64,000 nucleotides of DNA, from the NCBI RefSeq assembly GCF_001424485.1, contig NZ_LMQC01000001.1:563755-627754 (forward strand). Reading direction: 5' to 3'. Below, one piece after another: positions 38,233 through 49,776 of this stretch; the first letter of the stretch is position 1; each line of letters begins with the position of its first letter. A program made the translations under genes and the position numbers. This DNA is from Modestobacter sp. Leaf380 (lineage in GTDB: Bacteria > Actinomycetota > Actinomycetes > Mycobacteriales > Geodermatophilaceae). Under the pieces are notes generated by a model. That model searched no databases and had not been told where the DNA came from. It saw nothing but the letters and a program-made list of their open reading frames with translations.

Positions 38233-40691
38233 GCGGCGCTCCCCGGGGTGAGCCGGACGACGGCGCCGGGGCCGGCACCCAGGCCGGTGCGGACGTGGCT
38301 GCCCGGTGAGCGCATCGGCACCCACACCACCCGGTCGGTCATCTCGGTGACCTGCACCGGCAGGGTGATCGACCCGGCCGGGCCGGTCAGGGTGACCGGG
38401 TCCCCGTCGGCGACGCCCAGGCGCAGCGCGGTCTCCTTGCCCAGCCGGGCGACCGGCGGGCGGGCGGTGCCGGCCATCGCCGGCTCGTCGCGCTGCAGGG
38501 TGCCGTCGTCCAGCAGCTGGTGCCAGGAGGCGAGGACGGCGTCGTCGGGGCTCAGCCGGGGACTGGCGGCGGGGGCGACGTCCAAGCCACGGACCTCGCG
38601 GGTCCGCCCGGCGCCGCCCAGCTCCACCAGCTCGCGGCGGGCCGCGTCCACCCCGGCCAGCCCGAGGCGGACGCCGAGGGCGTCGGCCAGCCCGGTGAGC
38701 ACCCGGGCGTCGGTCAGCGCGCCGGTGCCGTGCAGGGTCGCGTCGAAGGGGCGGACCCGGCCCTCCCAGTCCAGGTAGCTGCCGGCCTTCTCCGGGGCGG
38801 CGGCCACCGGCAGGACGACGTCGGCGTGGTCGGTGACCGCGGTCGGGAAGAGCTCGAGGCTGACCACGAACCCGGCGGCGGCCAGCGCGGCCTCGGCGAG
38901 CGCGGGGTCGGGCAGGTCGGCGGGGTCGACACCGCCGACGAGCAGGCCACCGAGCCGGCCCTCGCGGGCGGCGGTGAGGATGCCGGTGGTGTCCCGGCCG
39001 GGCTTCACCGGCAGCTCGGCGCCCCACAGCGCGCCGACCTCCTCGCGGGCCACCCGGTCCTCCACCGCCCGGCCGCCGGGCAGCAGCGCGGGCAGCGCGC
39101 CGACCTCGACGGCACCGCGCTCCCCGGCCCGCCGGGGCACCCAGCCGATCCGGGCGCCGGTGACGCGGGCCAGGGCGGACAGCGCCGACAGCGCGCCCGG
39201 GGTCTCGGCCAGCCGCTCACCGGCCAGCACGACGGCACCCTCCAGCCGCAGCGCCGCCGCGGCCGCGGCGCCCACACCACCGGCCGAGTCGGCGGCCAGC
39301 GCGCGCAGCACCGCCCCCTCCAGCCCGGGCGGGGTGGCCAGCAGGGTGGCGTCCAGCTTCTCGTCGGCCCGGGTGGCGAACGGGGCGACGTCGAAGACCG
39401 GCAGGGCCCGCTCGCGGACCGCCCGACGCAGCCGGAGGAAGACGATCGGCGACTCCTCCTCGGGCTCGAAGCCGACCATCAGCACCGCGGGGGCGGCGAC
39501 CAGCTCGTCGTAGGTGACCGCCCCGGCGCCGGGCGCGGTGCCGGCGACGTGCGCGGCCAGGAAGGACAGCTCCTCCGCGGAGTGCGCGCGGGCCCGGGCG
39601 TCGACGTCGTTGGTGCCCAGGGCGACCCGGGCGAACTTGGCGTAGGCGTAGGCGTCCTCGACGGTGAGCCGGCCGCCGGGCAGCACCCCGACCCCGCCGT
39701 CCGCACGGGCGGCGGCCAGGCCGGCGGCCGCGGCGGCCCAGGCCTCGGGCCAGGACGCCGGCTGGAGCACGCCGTCCCGGCGGACCAGCGGGGTGGTGAG
39801 CCGCTCGTTGGCCGCGGCGTAACGGAAGGCGAACCGGCCCTTGTCGCAGTTCCACTCGGTGTTGACCGCCGGGTCGTCGCCGGCCAGCCGGCGCATCACG
39901 GTGCCGCGCCGGTAGTCGGTGCGCTGGGCGCAGCCCGAGGCGCAGTGCTCGCAGACGCTGGGCTCGCTGCGCAGGTCGAAGGGGCGCGATCGGAACCGGT
40001 AGGCCGCGCTGGTCAGCGCACCGACCGGGCAGATCTGCACCGTGTTGCCGGAGAAGTAGGACTCGAAGGGCTCGCCCTCGCTGACCGACACCTGCTGCAG
40101 CGCGCCGCGCTCGAAGAGCTCGATGAACGGGTCGCCGGCGACCTGCTGGGAGAACCGGGTGCAGCGGGCGCAGAGCACGCAGCGCTCCCGGTCCAGCAGC
40201 ACCTGGGAGCTGATCGGCAGCGGCTTGGGGTAGGTCCGCTTGGTCTCGACGAACCGGCTCTCCGAGCGCCCGTTGCTCATCGCCTGGTTCTGCAGCGGGC
40301 ATTCCCCGCCCTTGTCGCAGACCGGGCAGTCCAGCGGGTGGTTGACCAGCAGCAGCTCCAGGGTGCCCTGCTGGGCCTTCTCGGCGACCTCGCTGGTCAG
40401 CTGGGTCCTCACCACCATGTCCGGGCTGACCGGCACCGTGCAGCTGGCGACCGGCTTGCGCTGGCCCTCCACCTCCACCAGGCACTGCCGGCACGCCCCG
40501 ACCGGCTCCAGCAGCGGGTGGTCGCAGAACCGCGGGATCTGCACCCCGATCTGCTCGGCGGCCCGGATGATCAGCGTGCCCGCGGGCACGGCGACGTCGA
40601 AGCCGTCGATGGTGCAGCGGACGTGGTCGGCCGGGGTGTGCGGTCCGGGGACCGCGGGCGCCTGGGCGGGGGCGGGTTCGGGGGTGGTCAT
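38229..40691 (-). CDS. nuoG: NADH-quinone oxidoreductase subunit G
   Basis: Largest peripheral-arm subunit, carrying a [2Fe-2S] and several [4Fe-4S] clusters; 820 residues. Motifs: [59 protein letters not shown] with [13 protein letters not shown], and [17 protein letters not shown] (extra N7-type cluster) before the molybdopterin-oxidoreductase-like C-terminal half. ATG 40691 overlaps the nuoF stop, so the 1571-residue open frame around it is an artefact of GC-rich sequence. Confidence 0.96.
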   Translation of the reverse strand: MTTPEPAPAQAPAVPGPHTPADHVRCTIDGFDVAVPAGTLIIRAAEQIGVQIPRFCDHPLLEPVGACRQCLVEVEGQRKPVASCTVPVSPDMVVRTQLTSEVAEKAQQGTLELLLVNHPLDCPVCDKGGECPLQNQAMSNGRSESRFVETKRTYPKPLPISSQVLLDRERCVLCARCTRFSQQVAGDPFIELFERGALQQVSVSEGEPFESYFSGNTVQICPVGALTSAAYRFRSRPFDLRSEPSVCEHCASGCAQRTDYRRGTVMRRLAGDDPAVNTEWNCDKGRFAFRYAAANERLTTPLVRRDGVLQPASWPEAWAAAAAGLAAARADGGVGVLPGGRLTVEDAYAYAKFARVALGTNDVDARARAHSAEELSFLAAHVAGTAPGAGAVTYDELVAAPAVLMVGFEPEEESPIVFLRLRRAVRERALPVFDVAPFATRADEKLDATLLATPPGLEGAVLRALAADSAGGVGAAAAAALRLEGAVVLAGERLAETPGALSALSALARVTGARIGWVPRRAGERGAVEVGALPALLPGGRAVEDRVAREEVGALWGAELPVKPGRDTTGILTAAREGRLGGLLVGGVDPADLPDPALAEAALAAAGFVVSLELFPTAVTDHADVVLPVAAAPEKAGSYLDWEGRVRPFDATLHGTGALTDARVLTGLADALGVRLGLAGVDAARRELVELGGAGRTREVRGLDVAPAASPRLSPDDAVLASWHQLLDDGTLQRDEPAMAGTARPPVARLGKETALRLGVADGDPVTLTGPAGSITLPVQVTEMTDRVVWVPMRSPGSHVRTGLGAGPGAVVRLTPGSAA

Positions 40692-42016
40692 GCCTTCGCT
40701 CCCACGGGCTCGAGACGCAGCGAGCGGCCCAGCCGGCCCTGCTCGTCGGGGGGCAGCAGCGCGACGTAGTCGTCGCGGAAGTACTTCAGGCTCGAGGCGA
40801 TGCAGCTGGTCGCGCCGTCGCCCAGGGCGCAGAAGGAGCGGCCCAGGATGTTGTCGCAGGTGTCGGTGAGCAGGTCCAGGTCGGTGGCCCGGCCGTGCCC
40901 GGCGACCAGCCGCTCCAGGATCTGGGTCAGCCAGTACGTGCCCTCCCGGCAGGGGGTGCACTTGCCGCAGCTCTCGTGGGCGTAGAACTCGGTGAAGCGC
41001 ATCGTGGCCTCGACGATCGAGTCGGTCTCGTCGAAGACCATCAGCGCCGTCGTCCCCAGCATGGAGCCGGCCGCCGCGACCGAGTCGAAGTCCAGCGGGA
41101 CGTCGAGGTGGTCGGCGGTGAAGTACGGGGTGGAGGAACCGCCCGGCGTCCAGAACTTGAGCTGGTGCCCGGGCCGGACGCCGCCGGCCATCTCCAGCAG
41201 CTCGCGCATCGTGGTGCCCATCGGCGCCTCGTACTGCCCGGGGTGCACCACCCGGCCCGACAGCGAGTAGATCTTGGGCCCGGGCGACTTCTCCGGCCCG
41301 AAGGCCTTGAACCAGGCCGACCCGCCGCGCACCACGAACGGCACGCTGGCCAGGGTCTCCACGTTGTTGACCACCGTCGGGGCGCCGTAGAGCCCGGCGA
41401 CGGCGGGGAAGGGCGGCTTGAGCCGCGGCTGCCCGCGCATGCCCTCCAGGGAGTCCAGCAGCGCCGTCTCCTCCCCGCAGATGTAGGCGCCGGCCCCCGC
41501 GTGCACGACGACGTCGAGGTCGAAGCCCGAGCCGTGCACGTCCCTGCCGAGGTGGCCGGCGGCGTAGGCCTCGGCGACGGCGGCGACCAGCCGGCGGTGG
41601 GCGTGCACGGCCTCGCCGCGGACGTAGACGACCGCGTAGTGGCAGCGGATGGCGTACGAGGCGATGGCCACGCCCTCCACCAGGGAGTGCGGGTCGGCCA
41701 TCATCAGCGGGACGTCCTTGCAGGTCCCGGGCTCGCCCTCGTCGGCGTTGACCACCAGGTACTTGGGCTTGGCGGCCGGTCCGGTCGGGGTCTCCCCCGG
41801 CTTGGGCTGCGGGATGAACGACCACTTCATCCCGGTCGGGAACCCGGCGCCGCCGCGGCCGCGCAGGCCGGAGTCCTTCACCAGGGTCACCAGCTCGTCG
41901 GGCGTCATGCCCAGCGCCTCCCGCCAGGCCACGTAGCCCTCGGTGCGCTCGTAGGTCTCGATGGTCCAGGACCGGTCCTCGGCGTAGCGCGTGGTGAGGA
42001 CGGGGGTGAGCGGCAT
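40688..42016 (-). CDS. nuoF: NADH-quinone oxidoreductase subunit F (NADH and FMN binding)
   Basis: Site of NADH oxidation; 442 residues. It has the NADH-binding [18 protein letters not shown], the FMN segment [34 protein letters not shown] and the N3 cluster motif [18 protein letters not shown] 42016 is 3 bases after the nuoE stop. Nothing unusual. Confidence 0.98.
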   Translation of the reverse strand: MPLTPVLTTRYAEDRSWTIETYERTEGYVAWREALGMTPDELVTLVKDSGLRGRGGAGFPTGMKWSFIPQPKPGETPTGPAAKPKYLVVNADEGEPGTCKDVPLMMADPHSLVEGVAIASYAIRCHYAVVYVRGEAVHAHRRLVAAVAEAYAAGHLGRDVHGSGFDLDVVVHAGAGAYICGEETALLDSLEGMRGQPRLKPPFPAVAGLYGAPTVVNNVETLASVPFVVRGGSAWFKAFGPEKSPGPKIYSLSGRVVHPGQYEAPMGTTMRELLEMAGGVRPGHQLKFWTPGGSSTPYFTADHLDVPLDFDSVAAAGSMLGTTALMVFDETDSIVEATMRFTEFYAHESCGKCTPCREGTYWLTQILERLVAGHGRATDLDLLTDTCDNILGRSFCALGDGATSCIASSLKYFRDDYVALLPPDEQGRLGRSLRLEPVGAKA

Positions 42017-42019
42017 GGC

Positions 42020-43050
42020 TCAGACCTCTCGCTCGATCGAGGTGCCGGACCCGGACTGGGCCTGCTCGGCGGGGTGCTCGACGCCGGCGTCCCGGTCGGC
42101 CGCGGCACGGCCGGCCGGTTCGGGGCGGTCGGGGTGGTTGGACAGCGCGCCGGCCCGCTCCGCCGGGTTGTCCGCGGCGGCGACCTCGGCGTCGGCGGCC
42201 TGCTCGCCGGGCGTCCCGCCGTCCCCCGCCCCGCCCTGGCGTGGGATCCCCTGCACATCGCTGGCACCGTCTGCCGTGTGCGAGGGATCCCATGCCGCGG
42301 CGGCGGGGGTGGGCATCAGGGGTGCCGACTCGCCGCGCTCGGCGGCCAGCCGCACCCCGCGCAGGGTGGGGACGCCGGCCGAGGGCCCGTCGACGGCGGC
42401 CTGCGCGGCCACGGCGTCGGCGTGCTGGGACAGCCCGGCCAGCTGCCGGGAGACGCCGCGGAAGTCGGTCAGCGGGGCACCGCGGGTGGGCGGCGGCTTC
42501 TCGCCCCGGCGCAGCGCGGCGACCAGCTCGAGGGCGGACTCGACGTCCTGCTGGTCGTAGAACTCGTAGTCCACCGTGACGACGGGGGCGTAGTCGCAGG
42601 CCGCCAGGCACTCGGCGTGCTCCAGGGTGACCGAGCCGTCGGCGGTCGTCTGGTCGTGGCCCACGCCCAGCTCGGCCGACAGCCGGTCGTAGACCCGCTG
42701 GCCGCCGAGCACCGCGCACAGCGTGTTGGTGCAGACGCTGACCAGGTGCCGGCCGGTGGGACGGCGCTTGTACATCGTGTAGAACGTCGCGACCGCGCCC
42801 ACCTCGGCCTTGGTCAGGCCCAGCTCCTGCGCGCACAGCGCGATGCCCTCGGGCGAGACGTACCCCTGCACCGACTGGACCAGGTGCAGCATCGGCAGCA
42901 GCGCCGAGCGGGGCACCGGGTAGCGGGCCATCAGCTCCCGGCACTCGGCGCGGGTGGTGTCGGTGAGCGGCGGGAGGTCCGCACGCACCTCGGTCGGGCT
43001 GGAGTCCAGCCCGGTCACCGCCGTCCCCTCCGCGGATCCCGGCAACGCGG

Positions 43051-43054
<4 letters not shown>
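42020..43054 (-). CDS. nuoE: NADH-quinone oxidoreductase subunit E with long C-terminal extension
   Basis: Thioredoxin-like [2Fe-2S] subunit (N1a). The core (about 30-205) has [34 protein letters not shown] and [16 protein letters not shown] with the four ligand Cys. At 344 residues it is about twice the E. coli length: from about residue 210 the chain is Ala/Gly/Pro-rich and acidic. Within this tail a palindromic DNA element (42242-42292) is translated. The ATG overlaps the nuoD stop. Confidence 0.96.
42242..42292. repeat. Palindromic element inside the nuoE coding sequence
   Basis: Arms 42242-42257 (TGGGATCCCCTGCACA) and 42277-42292 (TGTGCGAGGGATCCCA) match inversely at 14 of 16 positions, around a 19-base centre. 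It is read in frame in the non-conserved C-terminal tail of NuoE, as the segment [16 protein letters not shown]. Confidence 0.65.
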
Positions 43055-44366
<1,312 letters not shown>

Positions 44367-44370
<4 letters not shown>

Positions 44371-45035
44371 CGGTAGGACCGCCTCTCGTCCGGGGGCGGG
44401 ATCGTCGCGCCGTGGTACTCCACGGGGACGCCGCCGAGCGGGTAGTCCTTGCGCTGCGGGTGCCCGTCCCAGTCGTCGGGCATGAGGATCCGGGTCAGCG
44501 CCGGGTGGCCGTCGAAGACGACGCCGAACATGTCGAAAGCCTCCCGCTCGTGCCAGTCAGCCGTCGGGTACACCCGGGTCACGCTGGGCACGTGTGGGTC
44601 CTCCGCGGTGACGGCGACCTCCAGCCGGACCCGGCGCCGGTAGGTCATCGACGTCAGGTGGTAGACGACGTGCAGCCGCTTGCCGGCCGGGCCGCCGGCG
44701 TCCAGGTAGTCCACGCCGGACACCGAGGAGCACAGCTCGAAGCGCAGCGCGTCGTCGTCCCGGAGGGCCTGGACGAGGGCCAGCAGGTGCTCGCGCTCGA
44801 CGAAGTAGGTGATCTCGCCGCGGTCGACGAGCACCCGCGGCACGGCGGCGTCGTAGGTGGCCTGCCCGACGGCGTCCACCAGGGCGTCGGTGACCTCGTC
44901 GAACCAGCCGCCGTAGGGCCGCTCGGTGGAGTGCAGCGCGACCGCACCGCCGGGCTCGACCCGGACCAGGCCGCCGAAGCCGGAGGTGTCACCGCTGCCG
45001 CTGACGCCGAAGGCGCCGGTGCGGAAGCCGGTCAC
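44367..45035 (-). CDS. nuoC: NADH-quinone oxidoreductase subunit C
   Basis: 30-kDa-type peripheral subunit, 222 residues. The conserved [37 protein letters not shown] and [20 protein letters not shown] segments are present; the first 30 residues are a Gly/Ser-rich extension. GTG 45035 overlaps the nuoB stop (GTGA). Confidence 0.97.
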
Positions 45036-45700
45036 GACCGCTCACCCGGCAGCAGGACGGCGTTGCCCCCGCGCTGCTCGATGGCGAACTGGCCGGTGCG
45101 GCCGCGGGCGGCGGCGTCCTCGTAGGCCTTCTTCGCCGCCTTGTCCACGCGCACCGTGGAGGGCATCGCGACGTGCAGGTCGGGGGCGGTGCCGTCGGCC
45201 CGGGCAGCGGCGAGCGCCGCCGCCCGCTTGGGGCCCAGCGGCTCGTGCTGGATCTTGTGGTGCAGCTTGAGGATGGCGTCCATCAGCATCTCCGGCCGCG
45301 GCGGGCAGCCGGGCAGGTACATGTCCACCGGGACGATGTGGTCGACGCCCTGGACGATCGCGTAGTTGTTGAACATCCCGCCCGAGCTGGCGCAGACGCC
45401 CATCGACAGCACCCAGCGCGGCTCGGGCATCTGGTCGTAGATCTGGCGCAGGACCGGCGCCATCTTCTGGCTCACCCGCCCGGCCACGATCATCAGGTCC
45501 GCCTGTCGCGGGGAGGCCCGGAAGACCTCCATGCCGAAGCGGGCCAGGTCGTAGCGCCCGGCGCCCGAGGCCATCATCTCGATCGCGCAGCAGGCCAGGC
45601 CGAAGGTGGCCGGCCACAGCGAGGACTTCCGGGTCCAGTTGACCAGCTTCTCGACGCTGGTCAGCAGGACGCCGCTGGGGAGCTTCTCTTCCAGGCCCAT
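45032..45700 (-). CDS. nuoB: NADH-quinone oxidoreductase subunit B
   Basis: Carries the terminal cluster N2. It has 222 residues; [43 protein letters not shown] (split) and [11 protein letters not shown] contain the four Cys ligands. ATG 45700 ([13 protein letters not shown]) lies 4 bases after the nuoA stop; the frame's upstream extension is not used. The C-terminal 45 residues ([18 protein letters not shown]...) go beyond E. coli NuoB in sequence but resemble actinobacterial ones. Confidence 0.98.
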   Translation of the reverse strand: MGLEEKLPSGVLLTSVEKLVNWTRKSSLWPATFGLACCAIEMMASGAGRYDLARFGMEVFRASPRQADLMIVAGRVSQKMAPVLRQIYDQMPEPRWVLSMGVCASSGGMFNNYAIVQGVDHIVPVDMYLPGCPPRPEMLMDAILKLHHKIQHEPLGPKRAAALAAARADGTAPDLHVAMPSTVRVDKAAKKAYEDAAARGRTGQFAIEQRGGNAVLLPGERS

Positions 45701-45704
45701 GTGC

Positions 45705-46067
45705 TCAGTCCCATTCCAGTCCACCGCGACGCCAGACGTAGGCGTAGGCGATGAACACGGTGGCGATGAAGACGGCCATCTCGACCAGGCCGAAGACCCC
45801 GAGCTGGTCGTTGGCGACCGCCCAGGGGTAGAGGAAGACGATCTCGATGTCGAAGACGATGAACAACATCGCGGTCAGGTAGTACTTGATCGGGAAGCGG
45901 CCGCCGGTGAGCGGCTGGTCGACCGGCTCGATGCCGCACTCGTAGGCCTCGAGTTTGGCGCGGTTGTAGCGCCGGGGGCCGATGAAGGGCGCCGCGGTCA
46001 CCGAGAACAGCGCGAACCCCGCCGCCAGCACGAACAGCCCGACGAGCGGGACGTAGGTCGCGAGCAC
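45705..46067 (-). CDS. nuoA: NADH-quinone oxidoreductase subunit A
   Basis: First gene of the nuo operon: a three-helix subunit, 120 residues. [34 protein letters not shown] (split) and [13 protein letters not shown] are conserved. I place the start at GTG 46067, with GGGGGAGG 8 bases upstream. The upstream GTG at 46115 lies inside the Rex operator, lacks a ribosome binding site, and would add 16 residues absent from typical NuoA (about 119 residues). Confidence 0.95.
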   Translation of the reverse strand: MLATYVPLVGLFVLAAGFALFSVTAAPFIGPRRYNRAKLEAYECGIEPVDQPLTGGRFPIKYYLTAMLFIVFDIEIVFLYPWAVANDQLGVFGLVEMAVFIATVFIAYAYVWRRGGLEWD

Positions 46068-46099
46068 CGCTGCTGCCTCCCCCGGGGTCCTCGACGAGC

Positions 46100-46117
46100 T
46101 TGTGAATTGGTTCACAA
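46100..46117. promoter_or_regulatory. Rex operator (ROP box) of the nuo operon
   Basis: TTGTGAATTGGTTCACAA is an exact match to the Rex consensus TTGTGAANNNNTTCACAA; flanking bases extend it to a perfect 9-bp inverted repeat (46098-46119). It lies 15-32 bases downstream of a TAGGGT -10 box and 33 bases before the nuoA start, a position that blocks transcription. Rex is a redox-sensing repressor released by high NADH/NAD+; in Streptomyces it controls nuo and cyd genes. The rex gene is not in this window. Confidence 0.9.
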
Positions 46118-46131
46118 GCCGTTCTGGTTCG

Positions 46132-46137
46132 ACCCTA
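46132..46137 (-). promoter_or_regulatory. -10 box of the nuo operon promoter
   Basis: TAGGGT on the minus strand (TANNNT), just upstream of the Rex site, giving a leader of about 60 bases. No clear -35 box. Confidence 0.5.
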
Positions 46138-46237
46138 TGTCGGAGATCACACCGGAGGGAAGAGACCCCCCGACGGCGTGGCGGAACTGAGGGTGCCCTT
46201 CCCTGCTCGCGGGCAGGTCACGGGCGGGGTCCCGCGG

Positions 46238-47509
46238 TCAGGCGGCGGGCAGCACCCGGGTCAGGACGGCGAGGGTCCGGTCCAGGGCGTCGCCGTCCCG
46301 GCCATCGTGCAGGTTGCCCATCAACCGCAGCGCGGCGCGCACCAGTGCGGGGCGTTTGAGACCGTGCGCCAGGGCGAACCGGGTGAAGTCGGGGCGGGCG
46401 AGCATCGCCAGGAAGCCCGCGCCCAGCCGGTGGTGCCCGCCGTACTGCTCGGCCAGCCGCACCGGGTAGCGGCGCAGCGCGGCCTCCCGGGCCGGGCCCT
46501 CGGGCAGCGCCAGCGCCTCCACGGCCACCGCGGCGGCGGTCGCCGCGGTCTCCATGGCGTAGCTGATGCCCTCCCCGTTGAACGGGTTGACCGACCCGGC
46601 GGTGTCCCCGACCAGCAGCAGACCGCGGGTGTAGGCCGGCCGGCGGGACAGCGACGTGGGCAGCCCCGCACCGCGCAGCGGGGTGGCCGCCTCGACGTCG
46701 AGCTCCCACTCCGGGGGAAGGGTCGCCAGCCAGCGGCGGTAGACCGTGCGGGCGTCGTCGTCGGCGGTGCGGCGGGTGTCCAGGAAGCCGAAGCCGACGT
46801 TCGCCGTCCCGTCGCCCATCGGGAACAGCCAGCCGTAGCCGGGCATCGACGCGGCATCGGGCCCGCGGTCGGTCAGGTCGAAGGAGATGTCCAGGTACGG
46901 GTCGGCGCCCCGCGGCGTCGGCACGTACTGCCGGACGGCGACCCCCAGCGGCAGGTCGGTGCGCCGGTTGAGGCCCAGCGCCTTGGCCAGCCGGCCGGAC
47001 AGGCCCTCGGCGGAGACGACCAGCGGCGCCCGCCAGGTGACCGGTTCCTTGTCCGGGCCGACCTGGGCCCGCACGCCGCAGACCCGGCCGGCGTCGTCGA
47101 GCAGCGGGTCGGTGACGGTGACGCCGTGGTGCACCTGCGCGCCGGCGGCCTCCGCGTGCCGCGCGAGCTGGTCGTCCAGGTCGGCGCGGGTGCGGATCAG
47201 CCCGTACCCCGGCCACCGCGACAGCTCCGGCCAGTCGACCTCGGTGACCTGCCCGCCGCCGAAGACCCGAAGGCCGCGGTGCCGGACCCAGCCCTGCGAG
47301 GTGTCCACGCCCATCGCGTGCAGCGCGGCGACCCCGCGCGGGGTGAGGCCGTCGCCGCAGACCTTCTCCCGCGGGAAGTGCGCCTTCTCCAGCACCACCA
47401 CGTCGAGCCCGGCGGCGGCCAGCCAGTACGCGGCGCTCGACCCGGCCGGCCCGGCGCCCACGACCACGACGTCCGCGGACCGACCGGTGGGCTGGGGTGC
47501 GCTCGTCAC
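46238..47509 (-). CDS. menJ: Geranylgeranyl reductase family FAD protein (menaquinone reductase MenJ type)
   Basis: FAD-dependent reductase that saturates a double bond of the menaquinone side chain; 423 residues. N-terminal VVVGAGPAGSSAAYWLAAAG (dinucleotide-binding), EKVCGDGLTPRG (family signature), and LLLVGDTAGSVNPFNGEGIS in the C-terminal half. GTG 47509 starts the protein. It follows menG and a small proline-rich ORF on the same strand, so one transcript likely covers all three. Orthology to M. tuberculosis menJ rests on family and context. Confidence 0.9.
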   Translation of the reverse strand: MTSAPQPTGRSADVVVVGAGPAGSSAAYWLAAAGLDVVVLEKAHFPREKVCGDGLTPRGVAALHAMGVDTSQGWVRHRGLRVFGGGQVTEVDWPELSRWPGYGLIRTRADLDDQLARHAEAAGAQVHHGVTVTDPLLDDAGRVCGVRAQVGPDKEPVTWRAPLVVSAEGLSGRLAKALGLNRRTDLPLGVAVRQYVPTPRGADPYLDISFDLTDRGPDAASMPGYGWLFPMGDGTANVGFGFLDTRRTADDDARTVYRRWLATLPPEWELDVEAATPLRGAGLPTSLSRRPAYTRGLLLVGDTAGSVNPFNGEGISYAMETAATAAAVAVEALALPEGPAREAALRRYPVRLAEQYGGHHRLGAGFLAMLARPDFTRFALAHGLKRPALVRAALRLMGNLHDGRDGDALDRTLAVLTRVLPAA

Positions 47510-47528
47510 CGGCCGATCCTACGGACGC

Positions 47529-47702
47529 TCAGCTGGGCGGCGGCGCGATCGGGTCGGTCGGGCTGGGCACCGGGGACGTCGGCGGGGACGTCGGCGGGGT
47601 GGGCTCGGACGGGACCGGGTCCACCGGGGTGGGCGGGAGGCCGTCGGGACCGGGGTCGGGTGTCGCGGGGAACGTCATGCCCGGGGGTGCCCCGGCCGGC
47701 AC
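47529..47702 (-). CDS. Small proline-rich ORF between menG and menJ
   Basis: Read by hand: 57 residues from GTG 47702 (MPAGAPPGMTF...) or 49 from ATG 47678. Composition is dominated by Pro, Thr, Ser and Asp (VDPVPSEPTPPTSPP and similar), with no Cys, no helix and no signal peptide. The frame fills the menG-menJ gap almost exactly, 13 bases after menG and 19 before menJ. Not recognised; it may be a coding sequence or a GC-driven open frame. GGCGG lies before the GTG. Confidence 0.4.
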   Translation of the reverse strand: MPAGAPPGMTFPATPDPGPDGLPPTPVDPVPSEPTPPTSPPTSPVPSPTDPIAPPPS

Positions 47703-47715
47703 CCGCCCAACCGCC

Positions 47716-48432
47716 TCAGACCCGGGTGCCCCGGTGCAGCGCCACGATGCCGCCGGTCAGGTCCCGCCAGGCCACGTCGGCCCAGCCGGCGGCCTGCAGC
47801 TTCGCCGCCATCGCCGGCTGCGCTGGCCAGGCCCGGATCGACTCGGCCAGGTACACGTAGGCCTCGGGGTTGCTGCTGACCGCGGTGGCGATCTTCGGCA
47901 GCGCCTTCATCAGGTACTCGGTGTAGACGGTGCGGAACGGCGTCCAGACCGGGCTGGAGAACTCGCACACCACCAGCGTGCCGCCTGGGCGGGTGACCCG
48001 GCGGAACTCGCGCAACGCGGCGTCGGGGTCCGCGACGTTGCGCAGCCCGAAGGAGATGACGACGCCGTCGACGCTCTCGTCGGCCAGCGGCAGCGCCATC
48101 GCGTCCCCGGCGACCATCGGCACCGGCCGGTGGGACCCGGCACGCAGCATCCCCTGGGAGAAGTCACAGGCGATGGCGGTGACCCCACCCGAGGCCAGCT
48201 CGACGGTGGAGACCCCGGTGCCGGCGGCGACGTCCAGCACGGTCTGCCCGGGGCGGGCGCCCAGCGCCTCGCGGGTGGCCCGCCGCCAGCCGGCGTCCAG
48301 CCCGCCGGAGAGCACCGTGTTGGTCAGGTCGTACTTGCCCGCGACCCGGTCGAACATCGCGGCGACCTCGGCGGGGCGCTTGTCCAGCGTCGCGCGGTAG
48401 CCCGTGCCCTGTGTCGGATCTCCTGAGCTCAC
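47716..48432 (-). CDS. menG: Demethylmenaquinone methyltransferase
   Basis: Last ring step of menaquinone synthesis, methylating demethylmenaquinone with SAM; 238 residues. It has [23 protein letters not shown] (split), [16 protein letters not shown] (SAM motif I), and [23 protein letters not shown] 48432 has no ribosome binding site but a TATCGT box 8 bases upstream, so the message is probably leaderless. It is divergent from menF with 39 bases between start codons. Confidence 0.95.
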   Translation of the reverse strand: MSSGDPTQGTGYRATLDKRPAEVAAMFDRVAGKYDLTNTVLSGGLDAGWRRATREALGARPGQTVLDVAAGTGVSTVELASGGVTAIACDFSQGMLRAGSHRPVPMVAGDAMALPLADESVDGVVISFGLRNVADPDAALREFRRVTRPGGTLVVCEFSSPVWTPFRTVYTEYLMKALPKIATAVSSNPEAYVYLAESIRAWPAQPAMAAKLQAAGWADVAWRDLTGGIVALHRGTRV

Positions 48433-48440
48433 GCCCGACG

Positions 48441-48464
48441 ACGATACGGCGGTGCTCCTACTCT
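48441..48464. promoter_or_regulatory. Back-to-back leaderless promoters of menG and menF
   Basis: TATCGT on the minus strand (48446-48441) serves menG and TACTCT on the plus strand (48459-48464) serves menF. Each ends 7-8 bases before its GTG start codon. The -35 regions must overlap the opposing promoter, so the two genes may compete. Confidence 0.55.
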
Positions 48465-48471
48465 GGAGCAG

Positions 48472-49740
48472 GTGAGCACGGTGGCCCTGGGCACTCCCCC
48501 AGCGACGGACGCCGTGGTCACGACCCCGCTCGGCACCCGCCGGACCCCCCTGCTCAACCTGCTCCCGGTCCAGGGCGCGGTCTCCTGGGTCCGCCGCGGC
48601 GAGGGCCTGGTCGGCTGGGGCGAGGCTGACCGGCTCGAGGTCAGCGGCCCCGGTGCGCTCGCCGAGGCCTCGGCCTGGTGGGCCGACCGCTGTGCCCGCA
48701 CCGACGTCACCGACCCGCTCGGCGTCCCCGGCTCGGGGCCGGTCGTGTTCGCCTCGGTCGCCTTCGACCCCGCCGTCGGGACGTCGGTCTTCGTCGTCCC
48801 CGAGGTCGTGGTCGGACGACGGGGCGGGCAGACCTGGGTGACGACGACCGGCGACGCCGCCGACCGCCCGGTGCTGGAGACCTCCGGCGAGGAGGCCGAC
48901 ACCTCCATCGGCCAGCTGGCCTACGCCGACGGCGCCCTGGACCCGGTGACCTGGTGCGGTGCCGTGGCCCGGGCCGTGGAGCGCATCGACGCCGGTGAGC
49001 TGGCGAAGGTGGTGCTGGCCCGGGACCTGCTGGTCACCGCCGACCACCCGCTGGACCCGCGCCGGCTGCTGCTGCGCCTGGCCAGCCGGTTCCCCGACTG
49101 CTGGACCTTCGCCGTCGACGGGTTGCTGGGCGCCACCCCCGAGCTGCTGCTGCGCCGCACCGGCCGGGAGCTGTCCTCCCGGGTGCTGGCCGGCACCGCC
49201 GCCCGCGGTGCCGACGCCGAGGACGCCCGGCTCGCCGACGCCCTGGTGCACTCGGCCAAGGACCTCGCCGAGCACGAGTACGCGGTGGCCTCCCTCGCGC
49301 AGGCGCTGCGCCCGTTCTGCGCGACGCTGGACGTGCCGTCGTCCCCACAGCTGCTGACGCTGCCCAACGTGCGGCACCTGTCCACCGACGTGCGCGGCAC
49401 CCAGCGCCGGGACTCCACCGCCGGCCTGCTCGACCTGGTCGACGCGGTGCACCCGACCGCCGCCGTCTGCGGCACCCCCACCCCGGCCGCGGCCCGGGTG
49501 ATCGCCGAGCTCGAGGGCATGGACCGCGGCCGGTACGCCGGCCCGGTCGGCTGGCTGGACGCCCGCGGCGACGGCGAGTTCGGCCTGGCCCTGCGCTGCG
49601 CCCAGCTCACCGGTGGCGACGGCGGCGCCCAGGCCCGGCTCTTCGCCGGCTGCGGCATCGTCGCGGGCTCGGACCCGGAGGCCGAGCTGGTGGAGACCAA
49701 GAACAAGCTCGCCGCCTTCCAAGCCGCCCTGGAGGACTGA
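48472..49740 (+). CDS. menF: Isochorismate synthase
   Basis: Converts chorismate to isochorismate, the first committed step to menaquinone; 422 residues. The chorismate-binding domain shows [51 protein letters not shown] (split), [24 protein letters not shown] and [21 protein letters not shown] (split). GTG 48472 is preceded by a TACTCT box and no ribosome binding site (leaderless). MenF and EntC-type enzymes are alike; men neighbours decide for MenF. Confidence 0.92.
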   Translation: MSTVALGTPPATDAVVTTPLGTRRTPLLNLLPVQGAVSWVRRGEGLVGWGEADRLEVSGPGALAEASAWWADRCARTDVTDPLGVPGSGPVVFASVAFDPAVGTSVFVVPEVVVGRRGGQTWVTTTGDAADRPVLETSGEEADTSIGQLAYADGALDPVTWCGAVARAVERIDAGELAKVVLARDLLVTADHPLDPRRLLLRLASRFPDCWTFAVDGLLGATPELLLRRTGRELSSRVLAGTAARGADAEDARLADALVHSAKDLAEHEYAVASLAQALRPFCATLDVPSSPQLLTLPNVRHLSTDVRGTQRRDSTAGLLDLVDAVHPTAAVCGTPTPAAARVIAELEGMDRGRYAGPVGWLDARGDGEFGLALRCAQLTGGDGGAQARLFAGCGIVAGSDPEAELVETKNKLAAFQAALED

Positions 49741-49746
49741 CCCCCC

Positions 49747-49774
49747 AGCGTCGGCATCCCAGCGTCGGCATCCC
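49747..49774. repeat. 14-bp direct tandem repeat
   Basis: AGCGTCGGCATCCC occurs twice in succession after the menF stop, right before the large inverted repeat. Non-coding. Confidence 0.8.
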
Positions 49775-49776
49775 CG

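Noticed and set aside
38229-42944. A 1571-residue minus-strand open frame
   Set aside because: Only its downstream part is NuoG; the rest is an out-of-frame reading of nuoF and nuoE, open because of the high GC content.
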